DNA from: Cyanobacteria bacterium RI_101
GTDB taxonomy: Bacteria > Cyanobacteriota > Cyanobacteriia > Cyanobacteriales > Microcystaceae
Assembly: GCA_016471375.1 (NCBI GenBank)
Contig: WGLZ01000019.1
Span: forward strand, 1-52,070
Direction: 5' to 3'
Length of the DNA: 52,070 bases
Positions within the stretch are counted from its first letter, which is position 1, and each line of letters opens with the position of its first letter. Made by a program: the position numbers and the translations under genes. Below the pieces are notes generated by a model. It was not told the DNA's origin. It did not search any database and saw only the letters and a program-made list of their open reading frames with translations. This document shows positions 39,121 through 47,770 of the stretch, in pieces.

Positions 39121-39951
39121 CTATTTGGTGCGGCGCCGGATAATGAGCGCCGAACTGCGTTTTTTCTTGTCGCGAGTCTTGGCGCCGAGGGCCGGTTTGC
39201 CCCAGGGCGTGACAGGGCCGGAGCGACCGATGGGCGCCCGACCTTCCCCGCCGCCGTGGGGGTGATCCACCGGGTTCATGACGCTGCCCCGGACGTGGGG
39301 GCGTTTGCCCAAATGGCGGGTGCGACCGGCTTTACCGAGAGTGAGGTTACGGAAATCGGCGTTGCCGACCCGGCCTAGGGTGGCGTAGCATTCCTTGCGC
39401 ACCATGCGGACTTCTTTGGAGGGGAGTTTAATGGTGACGTAGTCTCCTTCTTTGGCCACCACCTGGGCGAAGGCGCCGGCGGAGCGCACCATCTGACCGC
39501 CTTTGCCGGCGATCAGTTCAATATTGTGAACCTCGCTACCGAGGGGAATTTTGCTCAGGGGCAGGGCGTTGCCCACTTCAAAGGGCGCCGCTTCCCCGGC
39601 GATGACTGTCGTGCCCACGGTTAACCCGGCGGGGGCGAGGATATAGCGCTTTTCGCCGTCGATATAAAAGAGCAGGGCGATGCGGGCGTTGCGGTTGGGG
39701 TCGTATTCAATGGCCGCGACCTTAGCGGGAATATCCCGTTTGTCCCGACGAAAGTCGATGATCCGGTACAGTTGCTTGTGACCGCCGCCCCGGTGACGGC
39801 TGGTGATCACCCCCCGGTTGTTGCGACCTTTGGGGTTATGGCGCCGGGTGGTTAAGGACTTCTCCGGCTTGGATTTGGTGATTTCCGCAAAGTCGGAAAC
39901 GCTGGCTTGGCGAGTACCGGGCGTGTTGGGCCGGTAGGAACGGATACCCAT
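39121..39951 (-). CDS. rplB: 50S ribosomal protein L2
   Basis: 276 residues. [15 protein letters not shown] start, [18 protein letters not shown], and the catalytic-centre loop [19 protein letters not shown] with its conserved His. Needed for subunit joining and peptidyl transfer. Confidence 0.98.
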   Translation of the reverse strand: MGIRSYRPNTPGTRQASVSDFAEITKSKPEKSLTTRRHNPKGRNNRGVITSRHRGGGHKQLYRIIDFRRDKRDIPAKVAAIEYDPNRNARIALLFYIDGEKRYILAPAGLTVGTTVIAGEAAPFEVGNALPLSKIPLGSEVHNIELIAGKGGQMVRSAGAFAQVVAKEGDYVTIKLPSKEVRMVRKECYATLGRVGNADFRNLTLGKAGRTRHLGKRPHVRGSVMNPVDHPHGGGEGRAPIGRSGPVTPWGKPALGAKTRDKKKRSSALIIRRRTK

Positions 39952-40006
39952 AGGTTTAGTAAATCAGTGGTTAGGTAACAGAGATTGGGTTATCGGGTAT
40001 TTGGCA

Positions 40007-40027
40007 GATATCAGATACCAGATATCA
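40007..40027. repeat. Tandem heptamers in the rplW-rplB spacer
   Basis: Three heptamers in register, GATATCA, GATACCA, GATATCA. Third ribosomal spacer in the window with a heptamer run. Confidence 0.65.
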
Positions 40028-40051
40028 GATTTTTGGTTTTAGCTCTTTTCA

Positions 40052-40131
40052 AAGTCCCTACTTCGGCAAGCTCAGTACGGCGCCTTGCAAAGGGGGATTG
40101 TCCCACTGAGCAAAGCCGAAGTGTAGGGGGA
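40052..40131. repeat. Imperfect inverted repeat in the rplW-rplB spacer
   Basis: Left arm CCCTACTTCGGC...CTCAGTA (40052-40075) pairs with ACTGAGC...GCCGAAGTGTAGGG (40108-40131). A REP-like dispersed palindrome; it could form a hairpin in the operon transcript. The rplB-rplW gap is 192 bp, unusually long. Confidence 0.6.
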
Positions 40132-40143
40132 TCTGGATTCCCC

Positions 40144-40446
40144 TTAGACTTCGGGGAAGAGGACGATGGAATCGCCTTCTTGCAGGGTGACAATGGCCCG
40201 CTTCATCTGGGGCTTGTAGCCGAGGAAGCGCCCGACCCGTTTGGCTTGGCGGGGGCGGTTGAGGGTGTTCACCTTAGTCACTTTGACGTCGAATAACATC
40301 TCGATGGCGGCTTTGATTTCCGGCTTGGTGGCCTGGGGGCGCACGTCGAAGGTGTATTTATTTTGCTCTAGCAAGAGCGTCGCCTTTTCCGTGGTGATGG
40401 GCTTGACGATCAGATCCGCCAGATCCCGAGTCGCGGTTTTAGTCAC
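40144..40446 (-). CDS. rplW: 50S ribosomal protein L23
   Basis: 100 residues from a GTG at 40446. AGGAGG lies 6 bp upstream of this GTG, which decides the start; the frame continues to an ATG at 40470 without a ribosome site. [18 protein letters not shown] and [20 protein letters not shown] fit L23, the docking site for trigger factor and SRP. Overlaps the rplD stop by 8 bp. Confidence 0.95.
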   Translation of the reverse strand: MTKTATRDLADLIVKPITTEKATLLLEQNKYTFDVRPQATKPEIKAAIEMLFDVKVTKVNTLNRPRQAKRVGRFLGYKPQMKRAIVTLQEGDSIVLFPEV

Positions 40447-41071
40447 AGTAAACCTCCTGGATTTTTTCAATGGCTCCGGCGGTGGCGATAATTCGATCCG
40501 CTAAAAGAATGTCGTAGGTGTTAAGGCTGTCGGCCCGCAGGAGTTTCAGGTAGGGCACGTTCCGGGCGGAGAGAAAGACGTTTTCCGGGATTTCCGGCAG
40601 GATCAGCAGAGTCCGCTGGCCGGGTTCAACGCCCCAGCGATTCAGCGCCTGCACCAATTCTTTGGTTTTGGGCTGAGTTAACTGATCAACGAAGGCTTCC
40701 ACCACAATCAGGTTTTCGCCCTGACTCGCTAAAGCCGTGCGGAGGGCCAGACGGCGCTCTTTGCGGTTCATCTTTTGGCTATAGTCCCGGGGTTTGGGGC
40801 CAAAAATAACGCCGCCGCCCCGCCAGAGGGGAGAGCGGTTAGAGCCGGCCCGGGCCCGCCCGGTGCCCTTTTGGCGCCAGGGTTTGCGACCGCCCCCCCG
40901 CACTTCGGATCGGGTTTTAGCGGAAGCGGTGCCCTGACGGGCGTTGTTTTGGTGGCGCACGACGGCGCGGTGGAGGAGATGCTGGGCGCTTTCTTCCTTG
41001 GCCACCTGGAGGGAAAGGGACGCTTGCCCGACTTCCTCTCCCTGCCAATTTTTGACGACACAATCAACCAT
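40439..41071 (-). CDS. rplD: 50S ribosomal protein L4
   Basis: 210 residues. Tunnel loop [20 protein letters not shown] and [20 protein letters not shown] are diagnostic. L4 also regulates the S10 operon in some bacteria. Confidence 0.97.
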   Translation of the reverse strand: MVDCVVKNWQGEEVGQASLSLQVAKEESAQHLLHRAVVRHQNNARQGTASAKTRSEVRGGGRKPWRQKGTGRARAGSNRSPLWRGGGVIFGPKPRDYSQKMNRKERRLALRTALASQGENLIVVEAFVDQLTQPKTKELVQALNRWGVEPGQRTLLILPEIPENVFLSARNVPYLKLLRADSLNTYDILLADRIIATAGAIEKIQEVYCD

Positions 41072-41106
41072 GATCTTTTTTCCTTGGGGTCAATAATTCC
41101 GGCGCT

Positions 41107-41748
41107 CTACTTGCGACCGACGGTTTTGGCGGGGGTGATGCTCAGAAGGGTTCCCGCTTTGCCCGGCACGGCGCCTTTAATCAGCAAGAGGTTTCGCTCT
41201 GCGTCCACCCGCACGACGGTTAAGCGCCGGATGGTCACCTGGGTCGCGCCGTACTGACCCGCCATGCGTTTGCCAGGGAAAACCCGACCGGGGGTGGTGC
41301 CGGCGCCGGTGGAGCCGGGGAGACGGTGGTTCTTGGAACCGTGGGTCATGTTGCCCCGTTTGAAGTTGTGGCGCTTTTGGTAACCGGCGAAGCCGCGACC
41401 GATGGTCTGACCGGCCACGTCCACCAGTTGACCGGTTTCAAAGATGTCCGCTTTAATTTCTTGCCCCAGTTCGTAGCCGGCGCTTTCCTCTAGGCGATAT
41501 TCCTTGAGGTGGCGTCGCGGCGCCGATTGGGATTTGGCTAAATGTCCCAACTCCGGTTTGCTGAGCGCTTTTTCTTTGACTTCTTTAAACCCCAACTGGA
41601 CGGCGCTGTAGCCGTCGGTGGCGGGGGTTTTGACTTGGGTGATGGGGCAGGGGCCCGCTTGCACCACGGTGACGGGGATGGCGATGCCGCTTTCTGGATC
41701 AAAAATCTGGGTCATGCCCAGTTTTGTCCCTAAGAGACCGATAGACAC
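41107..41748 (-). CDS. rplC: 50S ribosomal protein L3
   Basis: 213 residues from a GTG at 41748, giving (M)[15 protein letters not shown], the normal L3 start; an in-frame ATG at 41784 adds 12 residues and lies in the poly-T tail of the upstream hairpin. [20 protein letters not shown] and [14 protein letters not shown] are conserved. First gene of the S10 cluster here; rpsJ is not adjacent, as usual in cyanobacteria. Confidence 0.95.
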   Translation of the reverse strand: MSIGLLGTKLGMTQIFDPESGIAIPVTVVQAGPCPITQVKTPATDGYSAVQLGFKEVKEKALSKPELGHLAKSQSAPRRHLKEYRLEESAGYELGQEIKADIFETGQLVDVAGQTIGRGFAGYQKRHNFKRGNMTHGSKNHRLPGSTGAGTTPGRVFPGKRMAGQYGATQVTIRRLTVVRVDAERNLLLIKGAVPGKAGTLLSITPAKTVGRK

Positions 41749-41782
41749 GGTTAACCCTCTACTAGTAATGGATAAGGTGGAC

Positions 41783-41809
41783 AAAAAAACGCTCTAACCC
41801 CGCTAGAGT
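41783..41809 (-). terminator. Terminator-like hairpin in the S10-operon leader (candidate attenuator)
   Basis: On the minus strand CTCTA and TAGAG pair around a GCGGGGT loop and are followed by CG then seven T, ending 35 bp before the rplC GTG. The location in the leader of a ribosomal operon suggests attenuation rather than simple termination. Confidence 0.55.
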
Positions 41810-41862
41810 CTGACGATCCCTAGCTTGGCCGCTATGATTAAGTTCGGCGATGGAGCGTTGCA

Positions 41863-41880
41863 ATCGAGCGTTGGCTCGAT
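41863..41880. promoter_or_regulatory. Perfect hairpin in the S10-operon leader
   Basis: ATCGAGC, GTTG loop, GCTCGAT: a 7-bp perfect stem 54 bp upstream of the terminator-like hairpin on the coding strand. Possible part of the leader structure. Elsewhere in 41785-42438 I see only a weaker GC hairpin near 41932 and a partial GGCGCT repeat. Confidence 0.4.
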
Positions 41881-42210
41881 AGACCCTGGGCGGCTTAGCG
41901 GTAGGGAGAGTTAGTCCTACATGAGGCGCCGGCGGGCTTGCCGGTTTGACCGTCGGACTTAGGGGCGTTCCCCCAGTATCCTTGGGCGGCGTGGCGTACA
42001 GTTAGCAGTGCAAATAAGCAGATGTTATCGTCTATGCCGTTAGTCGCAATTTCCCATCTTAGGGCAATGGGCGCGGCGCTGTCAAACTTTTTTTTCGCCC
42101 TCTCGTTTTTCCGGCGCTGGGGTTAATGCGTATTATTTTCGGGGGTATGGGGCGTTGTCATAAAATGTTACATTCCGTCAAGCCTTTGTCAGTCAAGGGG
42201 GTGGGCGGAT

Positions 42211-42263
42211 CGGCTCTAATCGGCGCTGGCTTGTCCTTGACTTTCCCCCTAGGCGGCGCTAGG
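42211..42263 (+). repeat. Partial GGCGCY-based repeat before the HEPN-AAA pair
   Basis: CTCTAATCGGCGCTGG, CTTGTCCTTGACTTTC and GGCGGCGCTAGGG recall blocks of the type A/B repeats. Too short and diverged to class. Marks the left edge of the second accessory region. Confidence 0.5.
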
Positions 42264-42438
42264 GTAACTTCAACAGTGCGAGTTCGACAGGAGCTAGAGG
42301 AGAGCATCAAGAGCTTCAGGGTCTAGCTGAATTTTATTAAAAATTGTTTAAATGATAGCTTTTTTTTATGTCCCTTTGTATTTAAGTGCGATGTTTTGTT
42401 TATTGTGTGGAACGTTGTAATTCTGTAAGAACAACATT

Positions 42439-43197
42439 ATGTCTAACCACCAAGTTGTTCAGAAAACATTGGAAGTCGAAGAGTATTACCATCGTCTCCA
42501 TGAAAAGTGTAGCGCAATCATAAAAAAATCCTTAACAGACGATGATCAGTTAGCCTCACATAGTTTAAACCACAGTTACATTATGGATTTTGGGAAATGG
42601 TTACAGGTATTAGAACTAAGACCTGAAGCCGTCATGCTTAAGGGAGCATTATGCGAGTATCAATATGCACTATTAGCCGTCGTACAAGGTCAATATAGGC
42701 AGGCTTTTATGGCTTTACGTTTATTTTTGGAATTAGCTCTTGGTGCCGTTCATTTTTCTGCAAATGAACTTGAGTTGCGTATTTGGCTCAAAAATCAACG
42801 AGATATCAAATGGAAATCATTAGTTGATCAAGAGAGTGGTGTTTTTTCAAAAAAGTTTGTAAAAGCATTTTACGAAGATCTTGAAGAAGAGGCATCTCAG
42901 TATGGAATTATTGCCGCTAAGATTTATCGAGAATGTTCGGAATACGTTCATGGAAATGCTGGTACTCATCATACCCTACCTGAGACATTGGAGTTTATAG
43001 AGTCTAAATTTATTGACTGGCAGAAAAAGGCAACTGATTCTCGTTTGGTAGTGTCTTTCGCACTCTGTACACGATATTTACTTGAGCTAGATCAGCAAAA
43101 ACGAGACTTTTTAGAGTTAGCAGTGCTTGATACACTAGGACATATTTCGGCAATTCGTTCTCTTTTTGATAAGTATGGTGGAGGCTTAAAAGTATGA
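42439..43197 (+). CDS. HEPN-like protein of unknown function, partner of an ORC/CDC6-type ATPase
   Basis: 252 residues, predicted all-helical and soluble. The segment R164-ECSEYV-H171 fits the R-X4-6-H catalytic motif of HEPN RNases, preceded by a helix with acidic residues (FYEDLEEEASQYG). Also noticeable is QYRQAFMALRLFLELALGAV. I do not recognise a named family; DUF5677-like proteins are possible relatives. It overlaps the ATPase gene by ATGA, so the two are translationally coupled. A+T-rich, unlike the ribosomal operon beside it. Confidence 0.6.
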   Translation: MSNHQVVQKTLEVEEYYHRLHEKCSAIIKKSLTDDDQLASHSLNHSYIMDFGKWLQVLELRPEAVMLKGALCEYQYALLAVVQGQYRQAFMALRLFLELALGAVHFSANELELRIWLKNQRDIKWKSLVDQESGVFSKKFVKAFYEDLEEEASQYGIIAAKIYRECSEYVHGNAGTHHTLPETLEFIESKFIDWQKKATDSRLVVSFALCTRYLLELDQQKRDFLELAVLDTLGHISAIRSLFDKYGGGLKV

Positions 43198-44807
43198 CCG
43201 ACCTGTTTTACAGAACTGAAGACATAAAACCAGAAGAGGTTTTGTCGTATTTTGTTGAGACGCAACAAGATCAAGAAATCGTGAACGCATTGAAGGCTCG
43301 CAATCCTGTAATATTAGTGGGAAGTCGTGGCGTTGGAAAGTCATTTTTACTTCGCGTTGCCGAAGCTAAATTATTAGCATCATTCAAATCTGAACGCATT
43401 TTTCCCATCTATGTCACATTCACAAAGAGTTCACTTGTGCAAACTTCCAATCCAATCCAGTTTCAACATTGGATGCTTGCGAAAATTTGTGCACGAATTA
43501 CTCGTGCACTTTCCAAGTCTGGAATACTATCGGGAATGACTAGTAGTTTATCAATTTTAACTGGTGGCAATACAGATCTGAGTCTAAAAAATAAAACTAA
43601 AATTGAAAAGATCGCAGAGGCTTTTGAAGACTCTTGGCAAGTACCAGAGGTTACAGTTAATATCGATGGGTTACCAACTGTCGAACAATTTAAAGATGCC
43701 ATTGAAGATTTATCTGCGAGCTTCAATATAAGCAGATTTGCAATCTTTATAGATGAGGCGGCTCACATTTTTTTGCCATCACAGCAGAGGCAATTTTTTA
43801 CGTTATTCCGTGATCTTCGTAGCCCTTATATAACGTGCAATGCTGCCGTGTATCCTGGCGTGACATTTTATGGGGAAACATTTCAACCAATTCACGACGC
43901 AACAATAATGCCCATAGATAGAGATATTTTGTCAAGTTCCTATATATTAAACATGCGGGAAATTGTTCAGAAGCAAGCTGATAGTTCATTGATCGCAAAT
44001 ATAACTAGAAATGCGGAAAATTTTGCTATTTTAGCCTACGCATCAAACGGCAATCCTCGCATATTGTTAAAAACATTAGCCCGCACCCCCAGAGTTAATA
44101 GCCAAGAGATAAATGAAGTTATTCGAGAATATTACCGTAACGATATCTGGGGAGAACACTCATTGCTTTCTGAGAAGTATGTTGGTCATAAAAGTATGAT
44201 TGATTGGGGACGTAAATTTATTGAAAATGTAGTCTTACCTGAGCTACAGCGGAAAAATGCGCAGTATCTGTCAGAAGATAAAAAATCAACTTCCTTCTTT
44301 TGGATTCATCGTGATGCTCCCCAAGCGGTCAAAGAAGCTCTTCGGTTACTTGCATATACAGGAATAGTTACAGAGCATGCTACGGGCATAAAGGCAACAC
44401 GGTCAGAAGTTGGGACTCGTTATATGGTTAGTTTAGGTTGTCTTTTTGCGCAAGAATCTGTTCCAACAACAAGTGCTTTCGTAATTGCAAAAAGTATAAC
44501 GATTAAACGTATGAGTGAATACGGAGTTAATTACCCATCTTATAGAGATCTTTTAGATACTACACCTAACTTTTCTGAGCCTAATATGCTTGAAATACTT
44601 CAACGACAATTGTCAAAGTCAATTGATGTACTAGAGTTGACGGACTGGCAAAAAGAAAAGCTTCTATCTTTAAATTTAAATACTATTGGTGATGTCCTGC
44701 GATCTACAGAGACAAAGCTACAAGAAATTAAATTTATTGGTGAAAAAAGATCACGAAGAATGCGAAATGCAGCCATAGCCGCAGTGAACGAATACTTATC
44801 TGGCTAG
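43194..44807 (+). CDS. ORC/CDC6-type AAA+ ATPase with C-terminal helix-hairpin-helix
   Basis: 537 residues. Starts TDLFYRTEDIKPEEVLSYFV; Walker A is GSRGVGKS (43-50), Walker B FAIFIDEA (D187, E188), and sensor 2 lies in ASNGNPRILLKTLAR. The last 55 residues (LTDWQKEKLLSLNLNTIGDVL ... FIGEKRSRRMRNAA split by a short linker) form a helix-hairpin-helix like the RNA polymerase alpha C-terminal domain, suggesting nucleic-acid binding. No nuclease fused. The upstream HEPN-like protein is the likely effector or partner. Confidence 0.8.
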   Translation: MTDLFYRTEDIKPEEVLSYFVETQQDQEIVNALKARNPVILVGSRGVGKSFLLRVAEAKLLASFKSERIFPIYVTFTKSSLVQTSNPIQFQHWMLAKICARITRALSKSGILSGMTSSLSILTGGNTDLSLKNKTKIEKIAEAFEDSWQVPEVTVNIDGLPTVEQFKDAIEDLSASFNISRFAIFIDEAAHIFLPSQQRQFFTLFRDLRSPYITCNAAVYPGVTFYGETFQPIHDATIMPIDRDILSSSYILNMREIVQKQADSSLIANITRNAENFAILAYASNGNPRILLKTLARTPRVNSQEINEVIREYYRNDIWGEHSLLSEKYVGHKSMIDWGRKFIENVVLPELQRKNAQYLSEDKKSTSFFWIHRDAPQAVKEALRLLAYTGIVTEHATGIKATRSEVGTRYMVSLGCLFAQESVPTTSAFVIAKSITIKRMSEYGVNYPSYRDLLDTTPNFSEPNMLEILQRQLSKSIDVLELTDWQKEKLLSLNLNTIGDVLRSTETKLQEIKFIGEKRSRRMRNAAIAAVNEYLSG

Positions 44808-44960
44808 AAAATAACTCTAGTAGTTTACAAATTTGTGAGGTGCAGGCTTGGAGCATACTGAGCGCCGATCTAGTAGAGAGCTTTGCCCAACTCATCGTTT
44901 ACATTTTCAACATCATCCTTAAAATAATCATGGGTTATTCGGCGCTAACACGTCTTTAGA

Positions 44961-45068
44961 TTACTCACTACCAATATTGTCTGAAACATTTGGCATACTC
45001 ATCTTCCCCCAATCAGGTGGATAAAGACCTTCGACGATAAACCGATAAATACTGGAAAACTGCTCAGA
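44961..45068 (-). pseudogene. Relic reading frame in a duplicated spacer, copy 1
   Basis: 36 codons ending in TAA: ...EQFSSIYRFIVEGLYPPDWG, then KMSMPNVSDNIGSE. The same frame with the same length occurs at 48681-48788. Bounded by a stop upstream and without its own start near the beginning. Probably the C-terminal end of an unrecognised protein copied with the repeat. The rest of 44808-45080 holds only diverged duplicate sequence. Confidence 0.45.
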
Positions 45069-45080
45069 TTAAATACTCCC

Positions 45081-45437
45081 AGAAACGGCGCTACTTTTTG
45101 TGGCGGTGCCGGCGCTGGTTTTGAATTGTGTTAACGGCGCTGGTCGTTTTACTAAAGATTTGTTATCCCCTTGGCGGCGCTGGCGCTAATTGGTGCTGAA
45201 GTTTGAGGGTTTATCCGGCGCTGGTTTTGAATTGTGTTAACGGCGCTGGATCATCTTGGTTCTTGATTCGCCTTTTTTGGCTCGGCGCTGAAGTTTGGTG
45301 TTTTATCCGGCGCTGGTTTTGAATTGTGTTAACGGTGCTGGATCATCTTGGTTCTTGATTCGCCTTTTTTGGCTCGGCGCTGAAGTTTGGCCCTTTATCC
45401 GGCGCTGGTTTTGAATTGTGTTAACGGCGCTGAAGTT
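45081..45437 (+). repeat. GGCGCY-based repeat, type B, copy 1 (longest)
   Basis: Begins with the AGAAACGGCGCT leader. It holds four copies of the GGCGCTGGTTTTGAATTGTG-type block, two copies of the GGATCATCTTGGTTCTTGAT block, and several GAAGTTTG...TTTATCC blocks. Array-like, ending just before the MazE-like gene. Confidence 0.88.
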
Positions 45438-45533
45438 GAATATCTAATTCTGCTACTTGAGATATCATATATGCCACAGGGGACGATAAGGTTTATAATC
45501 ACAATATAAAGTATAATCTCACCAATACCGAAA

Positions 45534-45836
45534 ATGGTTAAATCAACTGTGTACACGACGGCAAAAGTCTTGCCGGGGAATAGAATTGAAATCCAATCTC
45601 CAAATCTGACTGTAGGACAAATAGTTGAAGTCGTTATTTTAGTTGAAGAAGTTAGTTCCGATTTGTGTATCACTAAAGATAATTCTCCATCTTTACAAGA
45701 GCGCCTTGCTTTTCTGAAGTTACCAATAGCTGAACGTAGAAATATTCTCGAAAGTCAAACCGAGAGAATACTCTCTCACTATCAACAAGATTCTGAGTGG
45801 AAGGAGTTAATGGCAGGTGACATCATTGACTATTAA
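45534..45836 (+). CDS. Antitoxin of a MazF-type module
   Basis: 100 residues. KSTVYTTAKVLPGNRIEIQS is a beta-rich AbrB/MazE-like N-terminus; LQERLAFLKLPIAERRNILE begins a helical tail that would wrap the toxin. Overlaps the toxin by 20 bp. TATAAT at 45512-45517 may be its promoter -10. Confidence 0.75.
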   Translation: MVKSTVYTTAKVLPGNRIEIQSPNLTVGQIVEVVILVEEVSSDLCITKDNSPSLQERLAFLKLPIAERRNILESQTERILSHYQQDSEWKELMAGDIIDY

Positions 45837-46191
45837 GCCTGAGCGGCCAAAACGCGGAGAAATTTGGTTGATCAATTTCGACCCTACTGTTGGCGCAGAA
45901 ATCAAAAAAGTACGTCCTGCTGTTGTTATCAGTTCGGATTCAGTAGGAAAAATTCCTATCAAGCTCATCGCTCCCATTACAGACTGGAAAACCTATTTTT
46001 CACAGAATTTATGGCATATTAAAATTGAATCAGATAGCACCAATGGATTAAGCAAGGACTCTGCGATTGATACTCTACAACTAAGAGGAGTGGATTTACA
46101 AAGATTTATTCGTAAATTAGGAACCATTTCTGAAATAAAAATGCTAGAGGTTACGACCTCCATTGCTACCGTAATCGAATTTGAGATTTGA
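45817..46191 (+). CDS. MazF/PemK-type toxin
   Basis: 124 residues from GTG 45817, with AAGGAG about 10 bp upstream. RGEIWLINFDPTVGAEIKKVRPAVVIS is the MazF core with the catalytic Arg and loop; APITDW and the late DLQRFIRKLGTIS segment are conserved. Full length, so probably an active mRNA endonuclease. Confidence 0.9.
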   Translation: MTSLTIKPERPKRGEIWLINFDPTVGAEIKKVRPAVVISSDSVGKIPIKLIAPITDWKTYFSQNLWHIKIESDSTNGLSKDSAIDTLQLRGVDLQRFIRKLGTISEIKMLEVTTSIATVIEFEI

Positions 46192-46213
46192 CAAATTACC
46201 CTCTCAAGTTTTG

Positions 46214-46352
46214 CGGCGCCGGTTCTGAGTGATCTTAACGGCGCGGGTAGTTTTGGTGAAGATTAGTTATTGTCTTATGGCGGCGCTGGCGCTAATCGGC
46301 GCTGAAGTTTGAACATTTATCCGGCGCTGGCTCTGAGTTATGTTATCGGCGC
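46214..46352 (+). repeat. GGCGCY-based repeat, type B, copy 2
   Basis: GGCGCCGGTTCTGAG, TCTTAACGGCGCGGG, a TTTTGGTGAAGATTAGTTAT block shared with 47840, then the GAAGTTTGAACATTTATCC unit and GGCGCT boxes. Confidence 0.82.
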
Positions 46353-46397
46353 TAACGAGAAGTTAGAGAGATTAGTCCTAAAGCTGGATATCTCTTG

Positions 46398-46425
46398 TAT
46401 AATGGCGGCTGATTTCAGCTATAAT
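46398..46425 (+). promoter_or_regulatory. hicB promoter with palindromic operator
   Basis: TATAAT (46398-46403), then the palindrome GCTGATTTCAGC (46408-46419), then a second TATAAT (46420-46425). HicB antitoxins usually repress their own promoter; the palindrome is a candidate site. Identical layout at 50801-50828. Confidence 0.5.
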
Positions 46426-46457
46426 AACCTGAACAGAACTCAATTCACAATATTGTT

Positions 46458-46664
46458 ATGAACTTAATTGTTGAGATTGAACAAGAAGAAGACGGACGTT
46501 GGATTGCCGAAGTCATTGGCTTAGCCGGCGTCCTAACCTATGGTCAAACTAAAAAAGAGGCTATCGCACAAGCTCAAGCCTTAGCACTTCGGGTTTTAGC
46601 CGATCGAATTGAACACGGTGAGAGTGAGCCGGAGCTTGTCAACATATCTTTTCAAGCGGCATGA
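46458..46664 (+). CDS. hicB: HicB-like antitoxin (copy 1)
   Basis: 68 residues. MNLIVEIEQEEDGRWIAEVI and LAGVLTYGQTKKEAIAQAQA form the partial RNase-H-like HicB fold, without a DNA-binding tail. Overlaps hicA by ATGA. Protein identical to the second copy. Confidence 0.9.
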   Translation: MNLIVEIEQEEDGRWIAEVIGLAGVLTYGQTKKEAIAQAQALALRVLADRIEHGESEPELVNISFQAA

Positions 46665-46876
46665 GTCAATGGAGTTCGACAAAAGCCAAACGAGTATTGG
46701 CGGCTTTGTTACGGCTTGGTTGGAGCATTAAACGGGAAACTGGTGGCTCTCATAAGGTTCTTTCGCATCCCGAGCGGCCAGATTTTATTTTTGCTTTTCA
46801 CGATAAAGAAGAGATTGGCCCTAAAATGTTAATGAGAATTTCTAAACATACGGGTTTAAGTCCTAAAGACTTTTAG
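46661..46876 (+). CDS. hicA: HicA toxin (copy 1)
   Basis: 71 residues. dsRBD-like mRNA interferase with the catalytic His in RETGGSHKVLSHPER and the ISKHTGLSPKDF end. Differs from copy 2 at R18 (Q) and F71 (L). Confidence 0.9.
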   Translation: MSQWSSTKAKRVLAALLRLGWSIKRETGGSHKVLSHPERPDFIFAFHDKEEIGPKMLMRISKHTGLSPKDF

Positions 46877-46910
46877 CTGACACAGAGGATGATTAGTTCA
46901 ACTCTTCCCA

Positions 46911-47066
46911 GCGCCGTTTTTTGATCAATTGACCCGACTGACGGCGCCGGCGCTGAAGCTTGAGCCTTCATTCGGCACTGGTATTGAATTGTGTTAACGG
47001 CGCTGGATCATCTTGGTTCTTGATTCGCCTTTTTCGGCTCGGCGCTAATCGGCGCTGATTATTAGA
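46911..47066 (+). repeat. GGCGCY-based repeat, type B, copy 3
   Basis: GCGCCGTTTTTTGATCAATTG leader variant, GGCGCCGGCGCTGAAG unit, GTATTGAATTGTGTTAAC unit, GGATCATCTTGGTTCTTGAT block. Lies inside the duplicated HicBA segment. Confidence 0.85.
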
Positions 47067-47134
47067 CTTTCTCTATTCAAAGAAACAGTTTTTATGGTAT
47101 ATTAAACTAGTTATTTTAGGTAAAAATAAGTATT

Positions 47135-47350
47135 ATGTCAGAGAATCAAATCTTAAACATGGTACGCATGGACAAAGAGGCGTTCTCCATTTGTTCTCTA
47201 GAGGATGATTCTGATGAAAAACAGTATTGGCTATCCCAAGCTCCTATTGATCGTTTCTATAGCGTAGAAATCTTGAGGCAGATAATGTATGGCTACGATC
47301 CGCTTACCGCAAGACTTCAGAGATTTTTTGAGGTTACTGAACTTTCATAA
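47135..47350 (+). CDS. Small acidic protein upstream of a nucleotidyltransferase
   Basis: 71 residues, no recognised domain (MDKEAFSICSLEDDSDEKQY, WLSQAPIDRFYSVEILRQI). It overlaps the next gene by 62 bp, an arrangement seen in TA pairs, so it may be the antitoxin. The SQAPIDRFYSVEILRQIMYG end recurs in cyanobacterial small proteins beside nucleotidyltransferases. Confidence 0.6.
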   Translation: MSENQILNMVRMDKEAFSICSLEDDSDEKQYWLSQAPIDRFYSVEILRQIMYGYDPLTARLQRFFEVTELS

Positions 47351-47738
47351 AGTCAAGTATTTATTAGTCGGTGGTTTTGCTGTTGGGTATCATGGGTATC
47401 CAAGAGCAACAGGAGATATGGATATTTGGATTGCCGTCACTTCCGAAAATGCCGACAAAATGGTTATAGTTTTGCAGGAATTTGGGTTTAATATACCTCA
47501 ATTAAGCCCCGATTTGTTTCTAAAAAGAAAACAGGCAATAAGAATGGGAATACCTCCAATAAGAATTGAGATATTAACTGAAATATCTGGAGTTGACTTT
47601 GAGGAATGCTATAATAACAGAGTAATTGATATTGTAGATGAAATAGAAGTGAACATAATTAGCTGTAAGCATCTTAAAATAAACAAAAAGGCAAGTGGCA
47701 GACCAAAAGATTTATATGATCTTGAATATTTGCCATAG
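47289..47738 (+). CDS. AbiEii/MNT-like nucleotidyltransferase
   Basis: 149 residues. KYLLVGGFAVGYHGYPRAT followed by GDMDIWI gives the G-G and D-x-D signature of the polymerase-beta-like nucleotidyltransferase fold; KASGRPKDLYDLEYL is the typical end. Relatives in AbiE and MNT-type systems act as toxins by modifying tRNA or partner proteins. Probable toxin of the pair. Confidence 0.82.
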   Translation: MATIRLPQDFRDFLRLLNFHKVKYLLVGGFAVGYHGYPRATGDMDIWIAVTSENADKMVIVLQEFGFNIPQLSPDLFLKRKQAIRMGIPPIRIEILTEISGVDFEECYNNRVIDIVDEIEVNIISCKHLKINKKASGRPKDLYDLEYLP

Positions 47739-47770
47739 ACATCTATGGTGAATGGAGGAAAAATGACCCG

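Larger units (their letters stand above)
46348..47100 (+). repeat. 753-bp duplicated HicBA block, copy 1
   Basis: From GGCGCTAACGAGAAGTTA to AAACAGTTTTTATGGTAT, colinear with 50751-51503 at a constant offset of 4403 bp and with no net indel. Few substitutions. Holds promoter, hicB, hicA and the following repeat. Confidence 0.92.

Noticed and set aside
42126-42326. 66-residue open frame before the HEPN-like gene
   Set aside because: Runs through a partial GGCGCT repeat, has no ribosome site, and resembles no protein.
45081-45437. CRISPR array
   Set aside because: Repeat boxes are short, spacing varies, and the would-be spacers recur in other arrays. No cas genes in the window.
45534-45836. 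Overlapping minus-strand frame from 45673 to 45395 as a gene
   Set aside because: It reads antisense through the MazE-like gene and the repeat; codon pattern and lack of a ribosome site argue against it.
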